A DNA stretch of 17,346 bases from an uncultured Methanomassiliicoccaceae archaeon (GTDB lineage: Archaea > Thermoplasmatota > Thermoplasmata > Methanomassiliicoccales > Methanomethylophilaceae): positions 1 through 17,346 of the forward strand of contig CAJJJM010000022.1 in assembly GCA_905187815.1 (NCBI GenBank), written 5' to 3'. Under the pieces are notes generated by a model. The model had not been told where the DNA came from. It made no database searches and saw nothing but the letters and a program-made list of their open reading frames with translations. The number at the start of each line of letters is the position of its first letter. Position 1 is the stretch's first letter. Both the position numbers and the translations under genes were made by a program. This document shows positions 6,294 to 13,459 of the stretch, in pieces.

Positions 6294-6743
6294 ATGAGAT
6301 CGGCCGAGATGAGGGAGGGCAGGGTATTCGTCCTCCGTCTTGAGGAGGGCGAGGTCCTCCACGAATCCGTGGAATCATTCTGCAGGGAGAACGGGGTCAG
6401 ATGCGCCACGGTCACAGCCGTGGGCGGTGTCGACGCAGGCTCCCGCTACGTTTCGGGCCCGACGATGCCCGTAGGGGACAGGATAGTCCCCATCGTCTGC
6501 ACAGTGGATGCACCCAGCGAGCTCACAGGGACGGGTACGGTCTTCCCGGACGAGGATGGAAACCCGGTGATGCACATGCACGGATCCATCGGCAGGGAGG
6601 GCTGCTCGTCAACCGGGTGCTTCCGTGTCAGGATGGTGGTCTGGCTCGTCATGGAGGTCGTCATCCGCGAGATCGTAGGAGAGGGCCCCGTCAGGACGGT
6701 GTCCGATCCGAGGATAGACGCTAAGCTACTGGAGATTCGCTGA
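6294..6743 (+). CDS. PPC/DUF296-family protein
   Basis: 149 residues. It follows the plant-and-prokaryote-conserved (PPC, DUF296) fold: GRVFVLRLEEGEVLHESVE at the start, GVRCATVTAVGGVDAGS, and the His-containing NPVMHMHGSIGREG. Bacterial and archaeal PPC proteins are small trimers; some bind zinc through such His residues. The usual second motif GGHL is replaced by STGCF, so one expected His is a Cys or missing. The start at 6294 has GAGG 6 nt upstream; ATG at 6309 is a possible alternative. It begins 8 bp after the basic protein gene and ends 1 base before the ATPase gene, so the three are probably co-transcribed. Function unknown. Confidence 0.75.
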   Translation: MRSAEMREGRVFVLRLEEGEVLHESVESFCRENGVRCATVTAVGGVDAGSRYVSGPTMPVGDRIVPIVCTVDAPSELTGTGTVFPDEDGNPVMHMHGSIGREGCSSTGCFRVRMVVWLVMEVVIREIVGEGPVRTVSDPRIDAKLLEIR

Positions 6744-6744
6744 C

Positions 6745-8367
6745 ATGGCATCCGAGGAGATCCTCCACAAGACGCTCCGCAACGCGGACGGGAAGCCCTT
6801 CGCCAAGTACAAGGGCATAACCAACAACTTCACCACCGAGGCGTTCGAGCTCCTGGTGGATGAGGTCCAGAACGACAGGGCGGGTCACAGCCGCATGAGG
6901 GTCAGGGTGCCCATGAGGCTCGCTGGATTCCCGGAGGACACCTACTCCAACGAATCCCGGAGGACCGCCCTCAGGGATCTCATAGCGAGGCGCTTCTGGG
7001 AATGCGCACGCACCTACGCGCGCTCCCCGATACCCAAGACGGATGGGGGTGAGGTCTACATCCCGCGTCCGGGGCAGGAGATCGTGGAGAGGGGCAGCGT
7101 GGCTGTGACCGAGCACTATGTAGAGGTCTCCTTCACGGCCGACCTGCCGTCGTCAGGCGGGAAGGTCAACGCGATGGCCACGGAGGAGCTCATCTTCGGC
7201 AGGATCGGTAGGATAGTCGCCGAATCCATGATGTTCAGGGCTTACAAGCAGGCCAAGCTCTACAACCATCTCCAGACAGCAGAGAATGCCGACCATATCA
7301 GGGCCAGCCTCGTGAGTATGGGGCTGGCGTCCTTCGTCGCCGTGGGATCCATCCTTCCCAGGAGGGATGACGACCTTGCGCCCATGACGGACGCGGTGCC
7401 GTTCGACTGCGACGACTCCCTGAAGGTGACCATCGATGTCCCCAACGGGGAGCCGATCGTCGGCATGGGCATCCCGGCCGGCTTCACAGTCATCGCGGGA
7501 TCCAGCCGCTGCGGGAAGTCCGTGCTGGCGGATGCGGTGTTCTCCGGGATATACGACCACATACCCGGCGACGGGAGGGAGTATGTCGTGACGGTCCCGG
7601 ATGCTGCCTATGTGATGGCCGAATCAGGCCGTCCGGCGGATTCCGTGGATGTATCCTCCTTCATGCCGACGGCCGAGGGTTCGTCTGCCGTCAACATGCC
7701 TTCCGTTCCATCCCCCATGTCCGAGCTGGTGTCGATATCGGAGGCTGTCGAGATGGGTGCCGGGCTCATCATCCTCGACGAGGAGTACTCCAATCCGTGC
7801 GTTCTCAGGAGGGGCTTCATGGCGGACGACGATCCGCTCATCCCTGTGTCGGAACTCGGCCATTCGATGGGGGAGGTCGGCGTGTCGGTCCTAATGGTCG
7901 CCGGAGACAGGGATGCCGTGTCCATGGCGGACACGGTCCTGCTCATGGACGGGTACAGGGCCTGCAGGATCGAGGTTGACAGGAAGGATGCCGGAAGGTC
8001 ATATTCCAGGCCGAACACGAGGTATCCGGTCTCCAAGAATATCGTTTACGAGAAGGGGCGCAAGGAAGTCAGCACCTCCGCTCAGGGTGTCAGGACCGTC
8101 GAGATCGGAGAGTACAAGGTCAACGTGCCCGTATCGGGACTATTCGACACAGCTCAGACCCGTGCGGTGGCCGACGCAGTCGCCGTAGCGAGGGAGATGA
8201 TGGACGGCTCAGCGTCGATGCTTGATGTGTGTAGGGCGGCGGTGGATGCCGTCATGGCATATGATCCCGAGAACGGCGGTTCCATGCACAGGGCGCGTCC
8301 GAGGCCGATGGATCTCGCCGCGGTGATGAACAGGCATCCGCAGATGCTCTGCATCCAGAAGAGATGA
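6745..8367 (+). CDS. Divergent COG3044 'predicted ATPase of the ABC class'
   Basis: 540 residues, close to the family length. The N-terminal 240 residues include GITNNFTTEAFELLVDEVQ and a region RVPMRLAGFPEDTY typical of this family. The P-loop is GSSRCGKS (residues 252-259) and the Walker B is LIILDEE (Asp345, Glu346), preceded by a segment (SSAVNMPSVP) in place of the usual signature, then GHSMGEVGVSVLMVAGD and a VADT-like ADTVLLMDGY. Family members usually have a glycine-rich GGGxHGKS loop and a DEDTSATN segment after Walker B; here these read GSSRCGKS and DEEYSNPC, so the protein is an outlier. Role of the family is unknown; probably a soluble ATPase. It is last in the plus-strand operon and is followed by a strong hairpin. 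Confidence 0.75.
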   Translation: MASEEILHKTLRNADGKPFAKYKGITNNFTTEAFELLVDEVQNDRAGHSRMRVRVPMRLAGFPEDTYSNESRRTALRDLIARRFWECARTYARSPIPKTDGGEVYIPRPGQEIVERGSVAVTEHYVEVSFTADLPSSGGKVNAMATEELIFGRIGRIVAESMMFRAYKQAKLYNHLQTAENADHIRASLVSMGLASFVAVGSILPRRDDDLAPMTDAVPFDCDDSLKVTIDVPNGEPIVGMGIPAGFTVIAGSSRCGKSVLADAVFSGIYDHIPGDGREYVVTVPDAAYVMAESGRPADSVDVSSFMPTAEGSSAVNMPSVPSPMSELVSISEAVEMGAGLIILDEEYSNPCVLRRGFMADDDPLIPVSELGHSMGEVGVSVLMVAGDRDAVSMADTVLLMDGYRACRIEVDRKDAGRSYSRPNTRYPVSKNIVYEKGRKEVSTSAQGVRTVEIGEYKVNVPVSGLFDTAQTRAVADAVAVAREMMDGSASMLDVCRAAVDAVMAYDPENGGSMHRARPRPMDLAAVMNRHPQMLCIQKR

Positions 8368-8371
8368 CCGC

Positions 8372-8393
8372 ACACCCCGGGAAACCGGGGTGT
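8372..8393 (+). terminator. GNRA-capped hairpin after the ATPase operon
   Basis: ACACCCCGG-GAAA-CCGGGGTGT: a perfect 9-bp stem closed by a GAAA tetraloop, 4 bp after the ATPase stop. It lies in the 60-bp gap between two convergent genes. No clear T run follows, so it may be an mRNA 3'-end stabiliser or part of a terminator. Confidence 0.55.
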
Positions 8394-8427
8394 CGATCCA
8401 TTTCAGAATCCTCGGCGACAGCCGGGA

Positions 8428-8793
8428 TCATCTTCTGTTGTTGCCGAATGAGTCCTGCCACTTGTTGAAGACCTTGTCGGCGTACTGCGACATGTGGACC
8501 TGGTCCTCCTTGCTCTCGGGGACCACGAACCCGCTGATCGGGTACTCCTTGTCGCAGAACGGGCACCTCACATAGGGGCAGTTCTGGTTGGCCTGCGGGC
8601 AGGCCTTGCATGCGACAGCCCTCGACTGGAACAGGCTGAACTCCCTTCCGCAGTTGGGGCAGAGGTACCTCCTGGCCGCAATCTTCAGATCCTTGTGGAT
8701 TCCGGCGGCTCTCTCCTCAGGTGTCAGCCACATAGGCGACCTGGGGGAGATCGGGGTGTTGTACGACGGTGTGTCATCGTATTCGTAGCTCAT
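8428..8793 (-). CDS. Multi-cysteine zinc-ribbon protein
   Basis: 121 residues with seven cysteines in CxxC style: CPNC (45-48), CKAC (62-65), Cys72 and CPFC (77-80), which would hold one or two zinc ions. The first 40 residues are polar and proline-containing, with PMWLTPEERAAGIHKDLKIAARRYLCPNC leading into the ribbon. No specific family recognised. It starts 4 bases after the stop of the GGGP synthase gene (GGGGAT about 10 nt before the ATG), so the two are likely one transcript; functional link unknown. Confidence 0.6.
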   Translation of the reverse strand: MSYEYDDTPSYNTPISPRSPMWLTPEERAAGIHKDLKIAARRYLCPNCGREFSLFQSRAVACKACPQANQNCPYVRCPFCDKEYPISGFVVPESKEDQVHMSQYADKVFNKWQDSFGNNRR

Positions 8794-8797
8794 TGTC

Positions 8798-9535
8798 TCA
8801 GATCCCCTTTGCGGCCTTCACGACGGCTCTCAGCCTCTCCACATCATCGCACTGCTCGATGAGGGTGCCGGTGACGATTATGTCGGCGCCTGCCTTCCTG
8901 GCGGCCTCCGCGGCCTCAGGTGTCCTGATTCCGCCGCCGACGATGAGAGGTATGGATATGGACTCCTTCACAGCCTTGATCATCTCGGGAGGTACAGGCT
9001 GTCCTGCTCCCGATCCGGCTTCCAGGTATGCCAGGTCCATGCCGAACATCTCGCAAGCCAGTGCATACGATACGGCGGATTTCACATCATCGCGCTTCAC
9101 GAGCTTCGCCCTTCCGACCTCGCCGACCTTCATCCCGGGTTCGACGACGATGTATCCCATAGGGATGGTCTCGATACCGAGCTTCCTGATGTAGGGCGCA
9201 GCGTAGACCTGTGCACCCATGACCCAGTCCGTGATCGAGCTGTTCATCATGCTCATGAAGAGCAGGGCGTCTATGTCGGGGGAGATCGCCTCTGCGTTTC
9301 CAGGGAACAGGATCGCAGGGAGACCGGAGGCCTCCTTTATGGCTTTGGCAGTCTCAGAGAGGTTCTGCGCGGTCACTCCCGTGGAACCTCCGATGAATAT
9401 GGCATCGGTTCCCGCCTCCTTCATGTGTTTTGCCATTTCCCCGGCCTTCTCCGCAGATTGCTTGTCGGGGTCGAGGAGGGCTACATGCAGGGTTCCCTCG
9501 GACATCCTGTCGAGGAGGTACTGTTTGACTGTCAT
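8798..9535 (-). CDS. Geranylgeranylglyceryl phosphate synthase
   Basis: 245 residues. Enzyme that joins geranylgeranyl diphosphate to sn-glycerol-1-phosphate, the first committed step of archaeal ether lipid synthesis (EC 2.5.1.41). The TIM-barrel signatures are present: LLDPDK (residues 20-25) and GGSTGVTAQNL near the N-terminus, FPGNAEAISPDIDALLFMS, the glycerol-phosphate-binding YLEAGSGAG, and the C-terminal phosphate loop IVGGGIRT followed by ADIIVTGT. Length matches the family. Start ATG at 9535; no strong Shine-Dalgarno is visible. This is one of the clearest archaeal markers in the window. The zinc-ribbon gene follows 4 bases downstream. Confidence 0.92.
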   Translation of the reverse strand: MTVKQYLLDRMSEGTLHVALLDPDKQSAEKAGEMAKHMKEAGTDAIFIGGSTGVTAQNLSETAKAIKEASGLPAILFPGNAEAISPDIDALLFMSMMNSSITDWVMGAQVYAAPYIRKLGIETIPMGYIVVEPGMKVGEVGRAKLVKRDDVKSAVSYALACEMFGMDLAYLEAGSGAGQPVPPEMIKAVKESISIPLIVGGGIRTPEAAEAARKAGADIIVTGTLIEQCDDVERLRAVVKAAKGI

Positions 9536-9620
9536 TTCTTATCACACCGAATCATAGGCTCGGGAACATCATCCCGCGATATGGTGCCGTGAAGGCATCG
9601 TCAGTACTATGCGAGTGCAC

Positions 9621-9628
9621 TATAAATA
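9621..9628. promoter_or_regulatory. TATA-like box in the divergent intergenic region
   Basis: TATAAATA on plus, TATTTATA on minus. In the minus direction it would give a leader of about 60 nt before GGGP synthase. In the plus direction it would start a transcript near 9650, where a 21-codon ORF (ATG 9655, stop 9718-9720) sits before the next gene. Confidence 0.45.
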
Positions 9629-9708
9629 AGGTGTTTCCACAGACAGTGCCAGGCATGCGACCCATCCAACCTGATGCAGTAACGGCGGGACAATCCGGCC
9701 ACGAACCA

Positions 9709-9716
9709 TATTTAAG
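9709..9716 (+). promoter_or_regulatory. TATA box for the small hypothetical gene
   Basis: TATTTAAG, centred 21 bp before ATG 9733 and 27 bp before ATG 9739, again pointing to a leaderless message. Confidence 0.6.
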
Positions 9717-9732
9717 ATGAAGCGTTCTCCGC

Positions 9733-10086
9733 ATGGACATGGAGTTCTACCTGATGACCGACTCCGAGGAGCCGAGACCCACCCAGAACTGGGAGGAAGT
9801 AGGCACCGCCCTGTCCGGGGTGACATCGGGTGACACGGAGTTCGTGGTCCTTTCCAAAGGGGAATCCGGGGAGGACTACATACAGACGTCCATGTGGAAC
9901 GCGGGCATGATCCTGCGTCCCAGCTACATCGCCGAGATAAGCATCTCAGGCGACAGGGGTGTCCGTCACTACAGGATGAAGACGAAGGACTTCCACGCGA
10001 TCTACAGTGCTTTCCGCGCCTATTTCGACGGATGGGATCCTGTGGTGACCAAATGGGACGACGTCACCGACGAGTTCACGGACTGA
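9733..10086 (+). CDS. Small acidic hypothetical protein
   Basis: 117 residues, acidic, with no membrane segment. Segments such as EFYLMTDSEEPRPTQNW, FVVLSKGESGEDYIQTS and MILRPSYIAEISISGD suggest a mixed alpha/beta single domain; GVRHYRMKTKDFHAIYSAF follows. No family recognised. In-frame ATGs at 9733 and 9739 are both possible, because the TATA box 20-30 bp upstream allows a leaderless start at either. The gene converges with the tRNA methyltransferase gene and overlaps its 3' end by 11 bp (10076-10086). Confidence 0.6.
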   Translation: MDMEFYLMTDSEEPRPTQNWEEVGTALSGVTSGDTEFVVLSKGESGEDYIQTSMWNAGMILRPSYIAEISISGDRGVRHYRMKTKDFHAIYSAFRAYFDGWDPVVTKWDDVTDEFTD

Positions 10087-11077
10087 CTCGGTTCCTGAAG
10101 ATGTGGTAGTGCCTCGATAGGGATCCGTGCACCTTCTGCAGGTAGATGTTCTCGAGCGTCATGGAGTCGAACTCGACAGGGTGCGGCAGGACGACTCCGG
10201 CCTTCGCTCCCTTCTTCAGCGATTTCGGTATCGCCTCACCGGCCCTGGCGTAGATGTGGTCTATGTCCTCTCCGCCTGTCTTGGTGGACCTTCCGTATGG
10301 CGGATCGGTGCATATGGCATCCATCCCGGGGAACCTGTCGCCGATCTCCCCGATATCGATGGTGTCGAAGTCCGCGAGTTCGAGGCCGTAGAAGTCCATG
10401 TTCTCCTGGCATCCTATGACCATCTCCTCGTCGAAGTCGGATGCCACTGTCTTCATTCCCATCTCCGCCGCCTCGATCACGATCCCTCCCGTTCCGCAGA
10501 AGGGGTCCAGGACTGTTCCGCCCCTCCGAACGCCGGTCAGGTTGATGAGTGCGCGTGCGTATTTCGGGTGGAGGGATATCGGTGAGAAGAATGGTCTCTC
10601 TCCGACCTTGCGCTTCTCCAGAAGGTCCGTGTCCGTGACGTGTTGCTCTATGTAGAGGTGCACGCCGTCGCACATCTGCATCCTTACGACTATGTCCGGT
10701 TCGCGGAGGTTCACGTCGTTGTGCTTGGACAGTATGCCGCCGATCCTTCTGATGAGCCCCTGCGAGTCGACGTCCTTCATCATGCCCTCGAACCTCTTCG
10801 CGCGGATGGCGAAGCTTCCCTCGGGAAGGACCGTCCCCTCGAGTCCCGAGATGTCGTCGGGGGTGTACTCGCCGAGATAGCGCCCTATGCTGTGGGTAAG
10901 GGCGATGCGGTCTGCGATCCCGGGGAGGAACCTCTCGTCGAAGGATGCGACCATGTATCCGGGTCCCGTCTTGACGATCTCGTAGGAATCCGTCTCGGCC
11001 TCGAGGCAGCTCTTCGCCTCGGCGAGCGGCATGTCCTTGGATTCCCCGGACAGTTCGAAGAAGAATTGGGGGCTCAT
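10076..11077 (-). CDS. tRNA (guanine(10)-N2)-dimethyltransferase, archaeal TrmG10 type
   Basis: 333 residues. SAM-dependent enzyme that methylates G10 of tRNA. An N-terminal region with a THUMP-like RNA-binding part (about residues 50-150) is followed by a Rossmann methyltransferase domain with motif I DPFCGTGG (191-198) and the catalytic motif IV DPPYG (258-262), the N2-guanine signature. The HPKYARAL motif before the SAM domain is also typical. Length fits the family. The ATG sits in the loop of a GC-rich hairpin and lies 17 bp after the radA stop, so translation may depend on radA. The 3' end overlaps the convergent hypothetical gene by 11 bp. Confidence 0.85.
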   Translation of the reverse strand: MSPQFFFELSGESKDMPLAEAKSCLEAETDSYEIVKTGPGYMVASFDERFLPGIADRIALTHSIGRYLGEYTPDDISGLEGTVLPEGSFAIRAKRFEGMMKDVDSQGLIRRIGGILSKHNDVNLREPDIVVRMQMCDGVHLYIEQHVTDTDLLEKRKVGERPFFSPISLHPKYARALINLTGVRRGGTVLDPFCGTGGIVIEAAEMGMKTVASDFDEEMVIGCQENMDFYGLELADFDTIDIGEIGDRFPGMDAICTDPPYGRSTKTGGEDIDHIYARAGEAIPKSLKKGAKAGVVLPHPVEFDSMTLENIYLQKVHGSLSRHYHIFRNRVSP

Positions 11078-11083
11078 GCCCCC
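11068..11083 (-). promoter_or_regulatory. Hairpin presenting the tRNA methyltransferase start codon
   Basis: On the mRNA GGGGGC-AUGA-GCCCCC is a perfect 6-bp GC stem whose four-base loop contains the AUG at 11077-11075. It could limit initiation unless opened by ribosomes arriving from radA. This is a structural reading, not a demonstrated control element. Confidence 0.4.
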
Positions 11084-11093
11084 GGGTTAGGTT

Positions 11094-12035
11094 TCAGTCC
11101 TTTATTCCATCTTCGGTGACCATGAAGACGGCCTCGCCCTCGGGCAGGTTGGGCGAATCGATGAGCCTGGCGATCCTCTTTCCGGCCTTCCCCTTCCTGA
11201 GATAGATACGGAATGTGGCCGTGTGTCCCACGATGTGCCCTCCGATAGGCCTGGTGGGGTCTCCGAAGAAAGCGTCGGGCTTCGCCGCGACCTGGTTGGT
11301 GACGGCGATGACCGCGTTGTTCACAGTCGCGAAGTTGAGCAGGTCGTGCATGTGGCGGTTGAGGATCTGCTGCCTCTCCGCAAGCGCTCCCCTGCCCACA
11401 TACTCCGCTCTGAAGTGCGATGTCAGCGAGTCCACGATCAGAAGCCTCACCTTGGTCTCCTGGGCGAGCTCCATGGCCTTGTCCACGAGGAGGACCTGGT
11501 GCTGAGAGTTGAACGCCCTGGCGACATGGATCCTCCTGAGGACCTCGTCCGGATCCTCTCCGAGGTAGTTGGCCATCTGGATGATCCTCTCGGGTCTGAA
11601 CGTGTTCTCTGTGTCGATGATGATGACGTCCGAGTCCAATCCTCCCCTCTCCTCCGGAAGGGTGGCGTTGACAGCGAGCTGGAAGCAGACCTGCGTCTTG
11701 CAGCTTCCGAACTCTCCGAAGAACTCCACGATGGATTGGCTCTCCAGTCCTCCCGCGAGGAGCTCGTCGAACGCCTTGGAGCCGGTCGTGAGCTTAGTCA
11801 CGGCCTTGCGTCTCTCGAGGATGTCCTCTCCTGTCTCGAAACCGCCAATGTCAGCGCAAAGCTTGGCACCTTCGATGATGTCCGCAGCCTTCTTCTCCCC
11901 TATCTCGCACGTCTCTGCGAGTTCCTTAGGGGAAGCGACTGCAATGGCCATCAGCTCGTTGTATCCTGCTTCACGGAGTTTTTCTGCTATGGCTGGTCCT
12001 ACTCCTGGTATGTCTTCAAGGGTTTTGGTGACCAT
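11094..12035 (-). CDS. radA: RadA recombinase
   Basis: 313 residues, normal for archaeal RadA. The strand-exchange ATPase of homologous recombination. The N-terminal helix-hairpin-helix domain reads LEDIPGVGPAIAEKLREAGY, followed by FETGEDILERRKAVTKLTTGS and the core: P-loop GEFGSCKTQ, IIIDTENTFRPERI, Walker B LLIVDSLTSHF, RGALAERQQ, and the C-terminal FFGDPTRPIGGHIVGH and LIDSPNLPEGEA. The overall likeness to Thermoplasmata RadA is high. The P-loop has Cys112 where the family has Gly (GSGKT), immediately before catalytic Lys113. AGGAGGG 7 nt before the ATG confirms the start. The tRNA methyltransferase gene follows 17 bp on. Confidence 0.95.
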   Translation of the reverse strand: MVTKTLEDIPGVGPAIAEKLREAGYNELMAIAVASPKELAETCEIGEKKAADIIEGAKLCADIGGFETGEDILERRKAVTKLTTGSKAFDELLAGGLESQSIVEFFGEFGSCKTQVCFQLAVNATLPEERGGLDSDVIIIDTENTFRPERIIQMANYLGEDPDEVLRRIHVARAFNSQHQVLLVDKAMELAQETKVRLLIVDSLTSHFRAEYVGRGALAERQQILNRHMHDLLNFATVNNAVIAVTNQVAAKPDAFFGDPTRPIGGHIVGHTATFRIYLRKGKAGKRIARLIDSPNLPEGEAVFMVTEDGIKD

Positions 12036-12069
12036 TGGGTTTCCCTCCTGAGCTTCATCACCGACACCC

Positions 12070-12076
12070 TATTTAA
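12070..12076 (-). promoter_or_regulatory. TATA box for radA
   Basis: TTAAATA on the minus strand, about 38 bp before the radA ATG. The start would fall next to the AGGAGGG at 12049-12043, giving a leader of about 13-16 nt. Confidence 0.55.
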
Positions 12077-12188
12077 CCGAAATCAGGGGGTGGCCGAAAA
12101 TGCCGAAAAACCATTAACGCATATTGAAGGAAACCATGCCGTCATGCTTGCGAACGTGCGTGAACGGTGCAGGTTCTAAATATCAGAT

Positions 12189-12210
12189 GCGGGCCGGAGT
12201 CCCGGCCCGC
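12189..12210. repeat. GC-rich inverted repeat between dapL and radA
   Basis: GCGGGCCGG-agtc-CCGGCCCGC, a perfect 9-bp stem with a 4-nt loop, in the 259-bp gap between the dapL stop and the radA start. No T run follows on either strand. Apart from this hairpin, the next one and the radA promoter, I see nothing else firm in the gap. Confidence 0.5.
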
Positions 12211-12256
12211 GGAAGGTGGCCGTCTATCGACGAGTCATTTTGATTAATGGTTGTTA

Positions 12257-12286
12257 AGAGAAAGGGATGCCGCCCCGCAGGGCGGC
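12257..12286 (-). terminator. Terminator-like hairpin after dapL
   Basis: On the minus strand GCCGCCC-TGCG-GGGCGGC (12286-12269), a perfect 7-bp stem, followed by a pyrimidine-rich tail (ATCCCTTTCTC). It begins 9 bp after the dapL stop and is the likely end of the lysine operon transcript. Confidence 0.6.
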
Positions 12287-12294
12287 GTTTGTGG

Positions 12295-13458
12295 TCACTG
12301 GTAGGATCCGCGCTCCATCCTCTCGAGGGCGATCTTGATGCGCTCGACAGGCTCGGTGACGGTCATCCTGATGTACCCGTCTGCGCTCTCGCCGAACCCG
12401 TTGCCGGGTGTGACTATGACTCCGAGGTCGATCATCTTCTGGGTGAACTCCGCGGAGGACATGCCGCAGTTGAACCACACGTAGAACGTGCCCTTCGGCA
12501 TGACGACGTCGTAGCCGAGCTTCCTGAGCCCTTCGACGAGGACCTTCCTCCTCTCGGCGTAGGTCGCCATGTTGTCCGCGATGGCCTTGGGGATGCTGCC
12601 GTCGTCGCCGTACATCTCCAGGGCCTTGATGCCGGCTTTCTGGATGAAGATGGGGGCTCCCGAGTCGGTCTGGCCCTTGCACTTGGTCAGTCCGGCGATG
12701 AGGTCGGGGTGTCCCACGGCGTATCCGAGCCTGAACCCGGTCATGTTGAATGTCTTCGAGAACGATCCGAACTCGATCGCGTCGGGTCCCACCTGGAGGA
12801 TGGACGGTGCCTGATATCCGTCGTAGCACATCTCCGAGTACGCGGCGTCGTAGCACAGGATGGTCCCGTTCTCCTGGCACCAGTCGTAGACCTTCTTCAG
12901 GTAGTCGAGGTCGCATGTGGCTCCGGTGGGGTTGTTCGGGTAGTTGATGTACAGCATCTTGGCGCCCTTGGGGCACTCGTCAACGTCCAGGAGCCAGTTC
13001 TTCTCGGCCCTGAGGGGGACCTTCACGCACTTGGCCTCGTTGAAGATCGTAGCGGCTCCGGAGTACACGGGGTATCCGGGGGAGGGTGCGATGATGGTCT
13101 CGCCAGCGTTGACGAAGGCCTGGGCGATGTTGAAGATGCCCTCCTTGGATCCGATGGTGATGCAGACCTGGGTGTCGGGATCCACATCCACTCCGAACCT
13201 CTTCTTGTACCATGCCGCGACTGCCCTCCTGAGGTCCTTCTCGCCCTGGGAGGACGAGTACTTCTGGTTCTCGTTGACTCCCGCCTGCCTGCAGAGCTCC
13301 TCGACGATGCAGTCGGGGGTGGGGAGGTCGGGGTCGCCGATTCCGAAGTCGATCATGTCCCATCCGGCGGCCCTCTTCTCCGCGGAGAGCTTCTCCAGCC
13401 TGACGAAGAGGTACGGGGGGATCTGTTTCAGCCTGTCTGCCTGCTCGAATGTTGTCAT
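12295..13458 (-). CDS. dapL: LL-diaminopimelate aminotransferase, class I PLP enzyme
   Basis: 387 residues. It converts tetrahydrodipicolinate plus glutamate to LL-diaminopimelate in one step, bypassing the acylated routes to lysine. Visible are GIGDPDLPTPDCIVEEL, the YPNNPTG motif (173-179) with Asn175/176, PLP-ring Asp204 in CYDAAY, and SFSKTFNMTGFRLGY with the PLP lysine Lys235. These match the DapL branch of fold-type I aminotransferases; a length near 390 fits the archaeal form. The operon context with dapF and lysA supports DapL over a generic aspartate aminotransferase. It starts one base after the dapF stop and ends before a terminator-like hairpin. Confidence 0.85.
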   Translation of the reverse strand: MTTFEQADRLKQIPPYLFVRLEKLSAEKRAAGWDMIDFGIGDPDLPTPDCIVEELCRQAGVNENQKYSSSQGEKDLRRAVAAWYKKRFGVDVDPDTQVCITIGSKEGIFNIAQAFVNAGETIIAPSPGYPVYSGAATIFNEAKCVKVPLRAEKNWLLDVDECPKGAKMLYINYPNNPTGATCDLDYLKKVYDWCQENGTILCYDAAYSEMCYDGYQAPSILQVGPDAIEFGSFSKTFNMTGFRLGYAVGHPDLIAGLTKCKGQTDSGAPIFIQKAGIKALEMYGDDGSIPKAIADNMATYAERRKVLVEGLRKLGYDVVMPKGTFYVWFNCGMSSAEFTQKMIDLGVIVTPGNGFGESADGYIRMTVTEPVERIKIALERMERGSYQ

Positions 13459-13459
13459 T

